DNA of 12,597 nt from an uncultured Muribaculaceae bacterium (GTDB lineage: Bacteria; Bacteroidota; Bacteroidia; Bacteroidales; Muribaculaceae): positions 1-12,597 of the forward strand of contig CAJUFH010000070.1 in assembly GCA_910585755.1 (NCBI GenBank), read 5' to 3'. Numbering within the stretch: the stretch's first letter is position 1; each line of letters starts with the position of its first letter. A program made the translations under genes and the position numbers. Shown in pieces: positions 1-7,804 of this stretch. The notes below the pieces were generated by a model. The model ran no database searches and was not told where the DNA came from. It was given only the letters and a program-made list of their open reading frames with translations.

Positions 1-202
1 AACCAATCTTAGTTAACCTTAAATCTAATACCATGAAAAACACATTGCAAAGGTAGGGCTTTTCGGCAATGCCACCAAACATTTTGACAAGAAAAACGCA
101 TTACTTTAACACTATTTTGCATTATTTGCCGCAAATCGGGGGCAAATGCGGTCAAAGTGCCACTTCAAGCCCATTTTGGCAAGCAAAATGCCACAGAAAA
201 GA
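1..202. other. Left-edge intergenic region
   Basis: AT-rich sequence with no convincing gene, lying between the left edge and the guaB terminator. The only structured signal is a Bacteroidetes-type promoter on the minus strand (separate entry). On the minus strand an ATG at 34-32 opens a frame that stays open to the left edge, but only 11 codons are visible, so it may be the start of the next gene or simply leader. Confidence 0.5.
48..79 (-). promoter_or_regulatory. Promoter firing leftward out of the window
   Basis: Read on the minus strand, TTTG (79-76) is followed by exactly 20 nt and then TACCTTTG (55-48), which fits the Bacteroidetes primary sigma factor consensus TTTG-N19-21-TAnnTTTG. 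Transcription would start near position 40 and run off the left edge, so it serves a gene outside the window and not guaB, which ends at 273. The same spacing occurs at the guaB and tRNA promoters, which strengthens the call. Confidence 0.6.
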
Positions 203-236
203 AACCGGGCACCGTTTATAGAAACGATGCCCGGTT
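203..236 (-). terminator. Rho-independent terminator of guaB
   Basis: A 9-bp stem (203-211 with 228-236) continues, after a single C/A mismatch, into a 5-bp inner stem (213-217 with 222-226) with a 4-nt loop. On the minus strand it is followed by the pyrimidine-rich stretch TCTTTTCTG. It lies 36 nt past the guaB stop codon and faces the right way to end that transcript. Confidence 0.8.
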
Positions 237-272
237 AACATATTTTTATATCCAGCAATAACTGCCTGTTAA

Positions 273-1754
273 TCAGCGAGCTGATGCGGAATAGTTGGGA
301 GCTTCGGAGGTGATGGCCACGTCGTGGGGATGGCTTTCATTCACTCCTGCGTTGGTAATACGGGTGAATCGGGCCTTGTGGAGAGTGTCGATGTCGGGGG
401 CGCCGCAGTAGCCCATTCCGGCGCGGAGACCGCCGAGCATCTGGTAAACCACCTCGTAGAGGGAGCCTTTGTAAGGCACGCGTGCAGCGATGCCCTCCGG
501 CACGAGCTTCTTGGTGTCAGTCTCGTTGCCCTGGAAATAACGGTCCTTGGAACCCTTTTCCATGGCTTCGAGCGAACCCATGCCGCGGTATGACTTGTAT
601 TTACGACCGTTATAGATAATGGTGTCGCCCGGAGATTCCTCGACTCCGGCAAGCATGCCGCCAAGCATCACGCTGTAACCGCCGGCGGCGAGCGCCTTCA
701 CTATGTCGCCGCTGTAACGGATACCGCCGTCGGCAATCAGAGGCACCCCGGTGCCTTCAAGAGCCTTCGCCACGTCGTAGACGGCCGAAAGCTGGGGAAC
801 GCCGACTCCGGCGATAATGCGGGTAGTGCAGATGGAGCCGGGGCCGATTCCGACCTTCACGCCGTCAGCACCGTTCTCAACGAGGAAGCGGGCTGCCTCG
901 CCGGTCGCGATATTGCCGACAACAACGTCGATTTCGGGATATTTTTCCTTGATGGCGCGGAGGGTTCCGATCACACCCTTGGAATGACCGTGGGCCGTGT
1001 CAATCACGATGGCGTCAACACCGGCGGCAACGAGGGCGTCGACGCGCTGCATGGAGTCGGCGGTAACCCCTACCCCGGCAGCCACGCGGAGACGGCCCAG
1101 CTTGTCCTTGCAGGCGTTGGGTTTATCCTTGGCCTTGGTAATATCCTTATATGTGACAAGCCCCACGAGGCGGCCGTCCTGGTCGACAACGGGGAGCTTT
1201 TCGATTTTGTGCTGCTGAAGAATCTGGGCCGCCTCCTCGAGGTTTGTCGACTGGGAGGTAGTTACGAGATTCTCGGAGGTCATAACCTCGTCGACGGGAC
1301 GGTTGAGGTCGCGCTCGAAGCGGAGGTCGCGGTTGGTCACGATACCTTTCAACATCCCGGCCGCGTCGACAACGGGGATACCGCCGATATGGTATTCCTC
1401 CATCATTTTGAGAGCGTCGGCCACGGTCGCGCCGAGCTGGATGGTCACGGGGTCGTAAATCATACCGTTTTCGGCACGTTTTACGGCGTGTACCTGACGC
1501 GCCTGCTCCTCGATAGACATGTTTTTGTGAATCACGCCGATTCCACCCTCGCGGGCGATGGCGATCGCGAGCTTCGCCTCAGTCACGGTATCCATCGCCG
1601 CCGAAACCAGCGGGACATTCAGGTCGATGTTGCGCGAGAACTTGGTCTTGAGGTCGACCATTCGGGGAAGCACTTCGGAATAAGCGGGAATCAGGAGGAC
1701 GTCGTCGAAAGTGAGACCGTCCATAGCCACTCGGTCAGCAATAAAATCGGACAT
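273..1754 (-). CDS. guaB: IMP dehydrogenase (GuaB)
   Basis: Cytosolic enzyme that oxidises IMP to XMP with NAD+, the committed step of GMP synthesis. The 493 residues are of usual bacterial length and order: N-terminal barrel (TFDDVLLIPAYS, 15-26), two CBS domains at about 98-210 inserted in the barrel, DTAHGHS (252-258), the catalytic loop GIGPGSICTTRI with Cys309 as the nucleophile, the phosphate-binding ADGGIRYSGD (341-350), YRGMGSLEAM (389-398) and the mobile flap with Arg405-Tyr406 in DRYF. The start at 1754 gives MSDFIADRV, close to the family start. The open frame continues 18 codons upstream, but that part overlaps the promoter and is basic and unlike the family. A near-perfect promoter lies at 1778-1809 and a terminator at 203-236, so the gene is probably monocistronic. 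No purine-box or riboswitch was recognised in the very short leader. Identification is secure. Confidence 0.97.
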   Translation of the reverse strand: MSDFIADRVAMDGLTFDDVLLIPAYSEVLPRMVDLKTKFSRNIDLNVPLVSAAMDTVTEAKLAIAIAREGGIGVIHKNMSIEEQARQVHAVKRAENGMIYDPVTIQLGATVADALKMMEEYHIGGIPVVDAAGMLKGIVTNRDLRFERDLNRPVDEVMTSENLVTTSQSTNLEEAAQILQQHKIEKLPVVDQDGRLVGLVTYKDITKAKDKPNACKDKLGRLRVAAGVGVTADSMQRVDALVAAGVDAIVIDTAHGHSKGVIGTLRAIKEKYPEIDVVVGNIATGEAARFLVENGADGVKVGIGPGSICTTRIIAGVGVPQLSAVYDVAKALEGTGVPLIADGGIRYSGDIVKALAAGGYSVMLGGMLAGVEESPGDTIIYNGRKYKSYRGMGSLEAMEKGSKDRYFQGNETDTKKLVPEGIAARVPYKGSLYEVVYQMLGGLRAGMGYCGAPDIDTLHKARFTRITNAGVNESHPHDVAITSEAPNYSASAR

Positions 1755-1777
1755 AAAACTTAAAACTTTATTGCACG

Positions 1778-1809
1778 CAAAGTTACGCGTTTTTCGCAAT
1801 TTCCGCAAA
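1778..1809 (-). promoter_or_regulatory. guaB promoter
   Basis: On the minus strand TTTG (1809-1806), a 20-nt spacer, then TAACTTTG (1785-1778). This matches the Bacteroidetes consensus fully. The inferred transcription start is near 1770, leaving a leader of under 20 nt before the ATG at 1754. It fixes the guaB start: the longer open frame reaching 1808 would begin inside the -33 element. Confidence 0.75.
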
Positions 1810-1844
1810 TTTTTCGCCTCATCCTGCCCGATTTTTTTATGCGG

Positions 1845-1878
1845 AAAACGCCGTCCGGCGGGTGTCGGACGGCGTTTT
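1845..1878 (-). terminator. Rho-independent terminator of metK
   Basis: A perfect 13-bp inverted repeat, AAAACGCCGTCCG (1845-1857) with CGGACGGCGTTTT (1866-1878), and an 8-nt loop. It begins 27 nt after the metK stop codon. On the minus strand the 3' arm ends in TTTT. It is immediately upstream of the guaB promoter, so it insulates guaB from metK transcription. Confidence 0.8.
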
Positions 1879-1905
1879 AATGGTTTCAGCCTAAAACAGG
1901 ACCAA

Positions 1906-3219
1906 TCAGAGGCCGAAGGCGGCGCGGACAGCGTCGACGTAGTCGAGCTTCTCCCAGGTGAAGAGTTCGACGGTCAGCTGGCGGTCGCCGTCGTAGCGGG
2001 AATGGAAATGCTTGGTGACGGTGCGGGGCGTGCGTCCGATATGGCCGTATGTCGCGGTCTCGAGGTAAATCGGGGCGCGGAGCTTCAGGCGCTTCTCAAT
2101 CGAAGCGGGGCGCATGTCGAATATTTCCTTGACGATGGCGGAAATCTCGGCATCGGTCTTTCCGACCTTGGCCGTGCCGCGGGTGTTCACGTAGAGACTG
2201 ACAGGCTCCGCCACACCGATCGCGTAGGCCACCTGCACCAGCGCCTCGCGGCACACGCCGGCTGCTACAAGGTTCTTGGCGATATGGCGCGCGGCGTAGG
2301 CTGCGGAACGGTCGACCTTCGAGGGATCCTTTCCCGAGAAAGCGCCACCGCCGTGGGCACCGCGGCCTCCGTATGTGTCAACGATAATCTTGCGTCCGGT
2401 TAGTCCGGTATCGCCGTGGGGGCCGCCGATCACGAACTTGCCCGTCGGGTTGACGTGGAGCACGATGTCGTCGCCGAGAAGGGGGCGCAGCTCTTCGGGA
2501 AGAGCGGCCTTCACGCGGGGGAGAAGCACCTTCTCGACATCGCGGCGAATAATGGCGAGCATCTCGCTGTCGGCCTCATCCTGCGTGCGCCCTTCGCCGG
2601 GCTGGATGAAGTCGTCATGCTGGGTCGAAACGACGATGGTATGCACCCTGACGGGGCGGTTCTGCTCGTCGTACTCGACCGTAACCTGGCTCTTGGAGTC
2701 GGGGCGGAGGTAGCTCTTGCGCTTGCCGTCGGGGGTGATGTAGGTCATCTCCGTGCCCTCGCGGCGTATTTTCGAGAGTTCTTTGAGTATCGCGTGGCTG
2801 AGGCCGACGGTCAGGGGGATATACTGCGGGGTCTCGTCGACGGCATAACCGAACATCATGCCCTGGTCACCCGCGCCCTGTTCCTCCTCTACCGAGCGCT
2901 CGACGCCGCGATTGATGTCGGGGCTCTGCTCATGGACGGCGGAAAGGACTCCGCACGATTCGCCGTCGAATTTGAGCGACGAGTCGTTGTAGCCAATTTC
3001 GTTAATCACTCGGCGGGCAGTGTCGGCGAGGTCCACATAGGCCTGCGACTTCACTTCCCCGGCGATTACCACCTGGCCGGTGGTAACGAGGGTTTCACAC
3101 GCCACCTTCGATGCCGGGTCGTAGGCGAGCATTTCGTCGAGGACGGCATCGGAAATCTGGTCGGCCACCTTGTCGGGATGCCCCTCGGAGACCGATTCTG
3201 AGGTAAATAAATAATTCAT
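1906..3219 (-). CDS. metK: S-adenosylmethionine synthase (MetK)
   Basis: Cytosolic enzyme that makes S-adenosylmethionine from methionine and ATP, releasing phosphate and pyrophosphate. The 437-residue protein shows the family landmarks in order: MNYLFTSESVSEGHPDKVADQ at the N-terminus with the ATP-site GHPDK (13-17), the GAGDQGMMFGYA signature, HVNPTGKFVIGGPHGDTGLTGRK, and GGGAFSGKDPSKVDRS. It is longer than the ~384-aa E. coli enzyme. One visible cause is about 23 extra residues between YGHIGR (391-396) and the terminal FTWEKLD, which I believe is usual in Bacteroidetes. The start at 3219 gives the conserved N-terminus; 17 further in-frame codons upstream lack similarity. No Shine-Dalgarno site is seen; the region before the ATG is A-rich. 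It lies downstream of tRNA-Cys on the same strand, and a possible weak -7 element lies at 3258-3265. The terminator is at 1845-1878. Confidence 0.97.
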   Translation of the reverse strand: MNYLFTSESVSEGHPDKVADQISDAVLDEMLAYDPASKVACETLVTTGQVVIAGEVKSQAYVDLADTARRVINEIGYNDSSLKFDGESCGVLSAVHEQSPDINRGVERSVEEEQGAGDQGMMFGYAVDETPQYIPLTVGLSHAILKELSKIRREGTEMTYITPDGKRKSYLRPDSKSQVTVEYDEQNRPVRVHTIVVSTQHDDFIQPGEGRTQDEADSEMLAIIRRDVEKVLLPRVKAALPEELRPLLGDDIVLHVNPTGKFVIGGPHGDTGLTGRKIIVDTYGGRGAHGGGAFSGKDPSKVDRSAAYAARHIAKNLVAAGVCREALVQVAYAIGVAEPVSLYVNTRGTAKVGKTDAEISAIVKEIFDMRPASIEKRLKLRAPIYLETATYGHIGRTPRTVTKHFHSRYDGDRQLTVELFTWEKLDYVDAVRAAFGL

Positions 3220-3257
3220 GGAGCTTTTTAGCATTTTTTTTCGTGGTTGCAAGCAAT

Positions 3258-3265
3258 CAAATTTA
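3258..3265 (-). promoter_or_regulatory. Possible metK -7 element
   Basis: Minus-strand TAAATTTG (3265-3258) matches TAnnTTTG and would give a leader of roughly 30 nt for metK. No TTTG is found 19-21 nt upstream, because that position is occupied by the hairpin at 3273-3296. It is therefore a weak call. Read-through from the tRNA promoter is the alternative. Confidence 0.3.
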
Positions 3266-3272
3266 TCCACAA

Positions 3273-3296
3273 GAACCCGCCCATCTGGGCGGGTTC
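3273..3296 (-). terminator. Hairpin after tRNA-Cys, probable terminator
   Basis: A perfect 10-bp GC-rich stem (GAACCCGCCC at 3273-3282 with GGGCGGGTTC at 3287-3296) and a 4-nt loop, directly past the 3' CCA of the tRNA. On the minus strand it is followed by TTGTGGATAAATTT, a poor U-tract, so termination may be leaky and some transcripts may continue into metK. Confidence 0.6.
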
Positions 3297-3300
3297 AGGA

Positions 3301-3374
3301 TGGAGGTACCAAGCGGAATCGAACCGCTGTAGACGGTTTTGCAGACCGTTACCTAACCACTCGGCCATGGTACC
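3301..3374 (-). tRNA. tRNA-Cys (anticodon GCA)
   Basis: The minus strand folds into a complete cloverleaf. The 7-bp acceptor stem is GGTACCA/TGGTACC, the D-arm loop is GAGTGGTTA, and the 5-bp anticodon stem ACGGT/ACCGT encloses the loop CTGCAAA. The T-arm is AGCGG-TTCGATT-CCGCT and the discriminator base is U. The anticodon GCA (3342-3340) and U73 are the cysteine identity elements. The 3' CCA is encoded at 3303-3301. The body is 71 nt without CCA. It has its own promoter at 3418-3449 and stands upstream of metK. Confidence 0.96.
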
Positions 3375-3417
3375 CTGTCAAAACAACTATCATCGGCGCA
3401 TTGCCGATTTGCGGATG

Positions 3418-3449
3418 CAAAGTTAGGAGATTCTTTCGAGACTCCCAAA
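3418..3449 (-). promoter_or_regulatory. tRNA-Cys promoter
   Basis: On the minus strand TTTG (3449-3446), a 20-nt spacer, then TAACTTTG (3425-3418). The -7 element is identical to that of guaB. The inferred start near 3410 leaves a leader of about 36 nt that contains a 6-bp hairpin (ATCGGC 3392-3397 with GCCGAT 3403-3408), probably removed during tRNA processing. Confidence 0.75.
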
Positions 3450-3551
3450 TTTTTCAGCGATTTTCGCCTAAATATTTTTCAACACTCCGAAGTTATTGAC
3501 AAATCCGAGCGATTTTAACATCGCGGACGGGGCGGATTGCGGGATTTTGGG

Positions 3552-3559
3552 TAACTTTG
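3552..3559 (+). promoter_or_regulatory. Probable dnaE -7 element
   Basis: TAACTTTG on the plus strand is the same 8-mer as in the guaB and tRNA-Cys promoters, but no TTTG is present 19-21 nt upstream (that position reads CGGG). Transcription would start near 3566, giving a leader of about 90 nt before the dnaE ATG at 3655. It is back-to-back with the tRNA-Cys promoter, so 3450-3551 is a divergent intergenic region. Confidence 0.5.
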
Positions 3560-3654
3560 GGGAAAAATAGAGTATGCCTGGAAAAACTTTCAGACAGCCT
3601 TATTCACTCACCCTTTATTAAATGCGGGGCAACGCCTCCGCGCGACGATATATT

Positions 3655-6600
3655 ATGGCAGGTTTTGTGCATCTGCACGTCCACACGCAGTATTCCGTTC
3701 TCGACGGCCAGGCTTCGATTGAAGCGCTGGTCGACAAGGCCATGGCCGACGGCATGCCGGGTATCGCGATTACCGACCACGGCAACATGTTCGGCATCAA
3801 GGAGTTCTTCAACTACGTCGCCAAAAAGAACGGCAAGACCAAAGGCGCGATCAAGGACGCTGAAAAGGGGGCCGCCGAAGCCGCGACCGAAGAGGAGCGC
3901 GCCGAAAAGCTCGCCGAGGCCGAGAAACTGCGCGGGAAAATCTTCAAGCCGATTTTCGGCTGCGAGGTGTATGTCGCCAACGACAACCTGCTGACCCATA
4001 CCGACAAGCACGACACCGGGCGCCACCTCATACTCCTGGCCAAAAACCTCAAGGGGTACCACAACCTCGTCAAAATCGTGTCCAAGGCCTGGACCGAGGG
4101 ATTCTACAGCCATCCGCGTACCGACAAACACGAAATCGAGAAGCACCACGAAGGGCTGATCGTATGCTCGGCTTGTCTCGGCGGCGAGATTCCGAAACTT
4201 ATCACATCGGGAGAAATCGAGGAGGCCGAGAAGCAGGTGAAATGGTGGCACGACATATTCGGCGACGACTATTATCTCGAATTGCAGCGCCACAAGGCGA
4301 CGGTGCCCCGTGCCAACCACGAAGCCTACGAGCTGCAGCAGACTGTCAACAAGGAGCTGATGCGCATCAGCAAGGAGCAGGGCATCAAGGTCATATGCAC
4401 CAACGACGTGCATTTCGTCAACGAGGACGACGCCGAAGCCCACGAACGCCTGATATGCATCTCTACCGGCAAGAAGCTCGCCGACGAGAACCGCATGCTC
4501 TACAGCAAGCAGGAATGGATGAAAACCACCGAGGAGATGACAAAGCTCTTCTCAGACATCCCCGAATCGCTTGCCAACACGCTCGAAATCTGCGACAAGG
4601 TAGAGTTCTACGACATCGACCACGCCCCGATCATGCCCTTCTTCGCCATCCCCGAAGAGTTCGGCACGGAGGAGGAATACCGCCAGCGCATCACCGAGCA
4701 GGACCTTTTCGACGAGTTCACCCGCGACGAGAACGGCAACGTGGTCATGAGCCAGGAGGAGGCCGAAAATAAAATCAAGAAACTCGGCGGCTACGACAAG
4801 CTCTACCGCATCAAGTTCGAGGCCGACTACCTCGCAAAACTCGCCTACGAGGGGGCGCACCGCCGTTACGGCGACCCGCTGACACCGGAACTGGAGGAAC
4901 GCATAAAGTTCGAGCTGCACATAATGAAGACGATGGGTTTCCCGGGTTACTTCCTTATCGTGCAGGACTTTATAAACGCCTCGCGCGACAAACTCGGAGT
5001 CAGCGTGGGTCCTGGCCGCGGCTCAGCCGCGGGGTCGTGCGTGGCCTACTGCCTTGGTATCACGCAGATTGACCCGGTCAAATACGACCTCCTGTTCGAG
5101 CGTTTCCTCAACCCAGACCGTATCTCCCTCCCCGATATCGACGTGGACTTCGACGACGACGGCCGCGCCCGCGTCCTGCAATACGTTACCGAGAAATACG
5201 GGGCCGACAAGGTCGCCCACATCATAACCTACGGCACAATGGCCGCCAAGTCGGCCATCAAGGACGCAGCCCGCGTCGAGGGGCTTTCCATACCCGAGAG
5301 CGACCGCCTGACGAAGATGATCCCCAAGCACATGCCGGAAGTCAACGGCAAGGAGCTGAAACCTACGCTGAAAAACTGCTACGAATACGTCGAGGACTTC
5401 AAGAAGGAACTCGCGCTCGGGATGCCCGAGACCAAGCAGGTGCTGAAATACGCCGGACAGCTTGAAGGGAACGTGCGCAACACGGGGGTCCACGCCTGCG
5501 GCGTGATTATCTGCCGCGACCCGATCGACGACTGGGTGCCGGTCAGCACCGCCGTCGACAAGCAGGAGGGTAAACTGCTCGTGACCCAGTACGAGGGACG
5601 CGTCATCGAGGAAACCGGCCTCATCAAGATGGACTTCCTCGGACTGAAAACCCTGTCGATCATCATGGACGCGGTAAAGAATATCGAACTGACCCGCGGA
5701 GTGAAAATCGACATGGAGAAAATCCCTATCGACGACCCCGCGACTTACAAGCTATACTGCGACGGACGCACCATCGGGACGTTCCAGTTCGAGTCGGCAG
5801 GCATGCAGAAATACCTCCGCGAGCTCCAGCCCTCCACCTTCGAGGACCTCATAGCCATGAACGCCCTCTACCGTCCGGGGCCTATGGACTATATCCCGGA
5901 GTTCATCTCCCGAAAACACGGCAAGACCCCTATTGTATATGACATCCCCGTCATGGAGAAATACCTCAAGGACACCTACGGGGTAACCGTCTACCAGGAG
6001 CAGGTCATGCTGCTGTCGCGCCTGCTGGCCAACTTCACCCGCGGCGAGAGCGACACCCTGCGCAAGGCGATGGGTAAGAAGCTCATCGACAAGATGAACC
6101 ACCTGAAAGGGAAGTTCATGGAAGGGGGACAGGCCAACGGCCACAAGCCAGAGGTGCTCGACAAGATATGGAAGGACTGGGAGAAATTCGCCTCATACGC
6201 CTTCAACAAGAGCCACGCGACCTGTTATAGCTGGGTAGCCTTCCAGACAGCCTATCTCAAGGCCAACTATCCGGCTGAATATATGGCGGCGGTCCTTTCC
6301 CGCAACCGCTCCGACATCAACAAGCTGACGTTCTTCATGGACGAATGCAAGTCGATGCGTATCGAAATCAAAGGCCCGGACGTAAACGAGTCGTTCAACG
6401 ATTTCGGTGTGAACAAGCAAGGCGCGATCCGCTACGGTCTCGCAGCAATCAAAGGGGTCGGCGACAACGTCGTGGCCTCAATCATCGCGACACGCAAAGA
6501 GGGGGGCCCGTTCAAGAGCATCTACGACTTCGTGGAGCGCGTCCCGGCCCAAGCCATCAACCGCAAGGTAATGGAGGCGCTCGCGCTCGCCGGAGCGTTC

Positions 6601-7452
6601 GACTGCTTCCCCGAAGCCAAGCGCGAGGACTATTTCGAGAAGAACAGCCGCGAGGAGAGCCTGGCCGACCAGTTGCTCCGCTACGGCGCCCTGTACCAAA
6701 AAGCGCAAAGCGATATGACCGCCTCACTTTTCGGCGACATGGACGCGGAACTTAACACGGCCGGACGCCCGGTAATCCGTCCGGCACAACGGTGGGTCGA
6801 GAGCGAGAAACTGCAACACGAGAAGGACCTCGTAGGCATGTTCCTTTCCGGCAATCCCCTCGACCCGTACTATATGGAGCTGCACTTCGGTATGCAGACC
6901 ATTAAGCAGCGCAACGAGATGGAACCCGAAGAGGGGAAGGAAATCGTGTTCGGAGGAATGGTGACGAAATTCGAGTCGCGCCCGGCGAAGTCAGGGGGAT
7001 TCTTCGGCATAATGTCGATCGAAGACTACTCCGGCACCACCGAACTGCGCCTTTTCAAGCAGAAATACGTCGATTTCTCGAAATACGGCGTTCCGGGAAC
7101 CCCGATCGTGGTCAACGCCCGGTTTGAAAAGCGCTACAACGGGGAAATATCCCTCGAAGTGCAGCGCATCAGACTGTTGAGCGACATAAAGGGGCAACTC
7201 CTTAACGGCGTGAAGCTGACGCTCGCCCCGGCGGAAATCACCCCGACGCTGACCGACGTGCTGAAAGAGTGCCTCAACCGCCGTCCGGGCGACGACACGA
7301 CACTTGGGCATTTCAACGTGAGCATGCAGGATCCGAGCACGGGACGCACCGTCACCCTCTCCTCGGCCCACAAGGTGCCGCTCGACCGCGAGCTCGCCAA
7401 GACCCTCGACCAGCTCGAAGTCGCCTACTCATTCGACAAAGCATACAACTAA
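3655..7452 (+). CDS. dnaE: DNA polymerase III alpha subunit (DnaE)
   Basis: Catalytic subunit of the replicative DNA polymerase (C-family), 1265 residues. The N-terminal PHP domain has HLHVH (His6, His8, His10), TDHGNMFG (Asp41-His42), GCEVYVA (Glu104), HLILLAKN (His124), SACLGGE (Cys174) and TNDVHF (Asp251, His253), a full set of likely metal ligands as in the Thermus enzyme. A Lys/Ala/Glu-rich insertion occupies about residues 56-95. The palm carries PDIDVDFDDD (Asp496, Asp498) and IKMDFLGL (Asp660), the three catalytic aspartates. QSDMTASLF at 1018-1026 is a likely clamp-binding motif and an OB fold lies at about 1095-1175. The start at 3655 gives MAGFVHLHVHTQYS, matching the family; an ATG at 3622 adds 11 unlikely residues. 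No Shine-Dalgarno site is visible. trxA follows after 18 nt, probably in one transcript. Confidence 0.97.
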   Translation: MAGFVHLHVHTQYSVLDGQASIEALVDKAMADGMPGIAITDHGNMFGIKEFFNYVAKKNGKTKGAIKDAEKGAAEAATEEERAEKLAEAEKLRGKIFKPIFGCEVYVANDNLLTHTDKHDTGRHLILLAKNLKGYHNLVKIVSKAWTEGFYSHPRTDKHEIEKHHEGLIVCSACLGGEIPKLITSGEIEEAEKQVKWWHDIFGDDYYLELQRHKATVPRANHEAYELQQTVNKELMRISKEQGIKVICTNDVHFVNEDDAEAHERLICISTGKKLADENRMLYSKQEWMKTTEEMTKLFSDIPESLANTLEICDKVEFYDIDHAPIMPFFAIPEEFGTEEEYRQRITEQDLFDEFTRDENGNVVMSQEEAENKIKKLGGYDKLYRIKFEADYLAKLAYEGAHRRYGDPLTPELEERIKFELHIMKTMGFPGYFLIVQDFINASRDKLGVSVGPGRGSAAGSCVAYCLGITQIDPVKYDLLFERFLNPDRISLPDIDVDFDDDGRARVLQYVTEKYGADKVAHIITYGTMAAKSAIKDAARVEGLSIPESDRLTKMIPKHMPEVNGKELKPTLKNCYEYVEDFKKELALGMPETKQVLKYAGQLEGNVRNTGVHACGVIICRDPIDDWVPVSTAVDKQEGKLLVTQYEGRVIEETGLIKMDFLGLKTLSIIMDAVKNIELTRGVKIDMEKIPIDDPATYKLYCDGRTIGTFQFESAGMQKYLRELQPSTFEDLIAMNALYRPGPMDYIPEFISRKHGKTPIVYDIPVMEKYLKDTYGVTVYQEQVMLLSRLLANFTRGESDTLRKAMGKKLIDKMNHLKGKFMEGGQANGHKPEVLDKIWKDWEKFASYAFNKSHATCYSWVAFQTAYLKANYPAEYMAAVLSRNRSDINKLTFFMDECKSMRIEIKGPDVNESFNDFGVNKQGAIRYGLAAIKGVGDNVVASIIATRKEGGPFKSIYDFVERVPAQAINRKVMEALALAGAFDCFPEAKREDYFEKNSREESLADQLLRYGALYQKAQSDMTASLFGDMDAELNTAGRPVIRPAQRWVESEKLQHEKDLVGMFLSGNPLDPYYMELHFGMQTIKQRNEMEPEEGKEIVFGGMVTKFESRPAKSGGFFGIMSIEDYSGTTELRLFKQKYVDFSKYGVPGTPIVVNARFEKRYNGEISLEVQRIRLLSDIKGQLLNGVKLTLAPAEITPTLTDVLKECLNRRPGDDTTLGHFNVSMQDPSTGRTVTLSSAHKVPLDRELAKTLDQLEVAYSFDKAYN

Positions 7453-7470
7453 CAACATAAGTAACACATT

Positions 7471-7794
7471 ATGGCTTTAACAATCACAGACGAAAACGCC
7501 CGCGAGATAATCGATTCGGGCAAACCGGTGGTCATCGACTTCTGGGCCACCTGGTGCGGTCCCTGCGTGGGCATGGCCCCCATCATCGACGAACTGGCAA
7601 AGGAATATGAGGGCCAGGTAGTAATCGGCAAATACAATGTCGACGAGGAAGGAGACCTCAGCACGGAGTACCGCATCATGTCGCTCCCGACCATCCTCTT
7701 CTTCAAAAACGGCGAAAAGACAGCGATACGCCTCGCCGGCTCGCAGAAACGCGAGACCCTCGAAGAGAAAATCAAGGAACTCATAGCCCTCTGA
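7471..7794 (+). CDS. trxA: Thioredoxin
   Basis: Small cytosolic dithiol-disulfide oxidoreductase that reduces proteins such as ribonucleotide reductase, itself recharged by thioredoxin reductase. The 107 residues are of normal thioredoxin length and form a single domain. The active site WCGPC is at 28-32 (Cys29 and Cys32), preceded by the buried Asp23 in VIDFWATWCGPC. The cis-proline Pro73 lies in MSLPTILFF, followed by KNGE. There is no signal peptide, so it is cytosolic. The residue after the CGPC motif is Val, where Lys or Arg is more usual; this is minor. The start follows the dnaE stop by 18 nt with an A-rich leader and no own promoter seen, so it is likely co-transcribed with dnaE. The stop is 10 nt before the next start. 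Confidence 0.95.
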   Translation: MALTITDENAREIIDSGKPVVIDFWATWCGPCVGMAPIIDELAKEYEGQVVIGKYNVDEEGDLSTEYRIMSLPTILFFKNGEKTAIRLAGSQKRETLEEKIKELIAL

Positions 7795-7804
7795 ACCGCC
7801 CCGC

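Noticed and set aside
984..1763. Long plus-strand open frame opposite guaB
   Set aside because: Antisense shadow of a secure gene with no recognisable protein features.
1755..1808. Upstream extension of guaB by 18 codons (start at 1808)
   Set aside because: The extension overlaps both elements of the promoter and adds basic sequence unlike the family; MSDFIADRV at 1754 is the natural start.
2416..3201. Long plus-strand open frame opposite metK
   Set aside because: Antisense shadow; the composition follows from metK codon use and no motif is present.
3220..3270. Upstream extension of metK by 17 codons (start at 3270)
   Set aside because: The conserved N-terminus begins at MNYLFTSESVSEGHPDK (3219); the extra residues have no family similarity and overlap a possible -7 element.
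3220..3300. SAM riboswitch upstream of metK
   Set aside because: The gap to the tRNA is about 80 nt and is mostly filled by a simple hairpin; no SAM aptamer core could be recognised.
3604..4443. Long minus-strand open frame opposite the 5' part of dnaE
   Set aside because: It mirrors the codon pattern of dnaE, has no domain or motif, and spans the dnaE start; typical of antisense frames over GC-rich genes.
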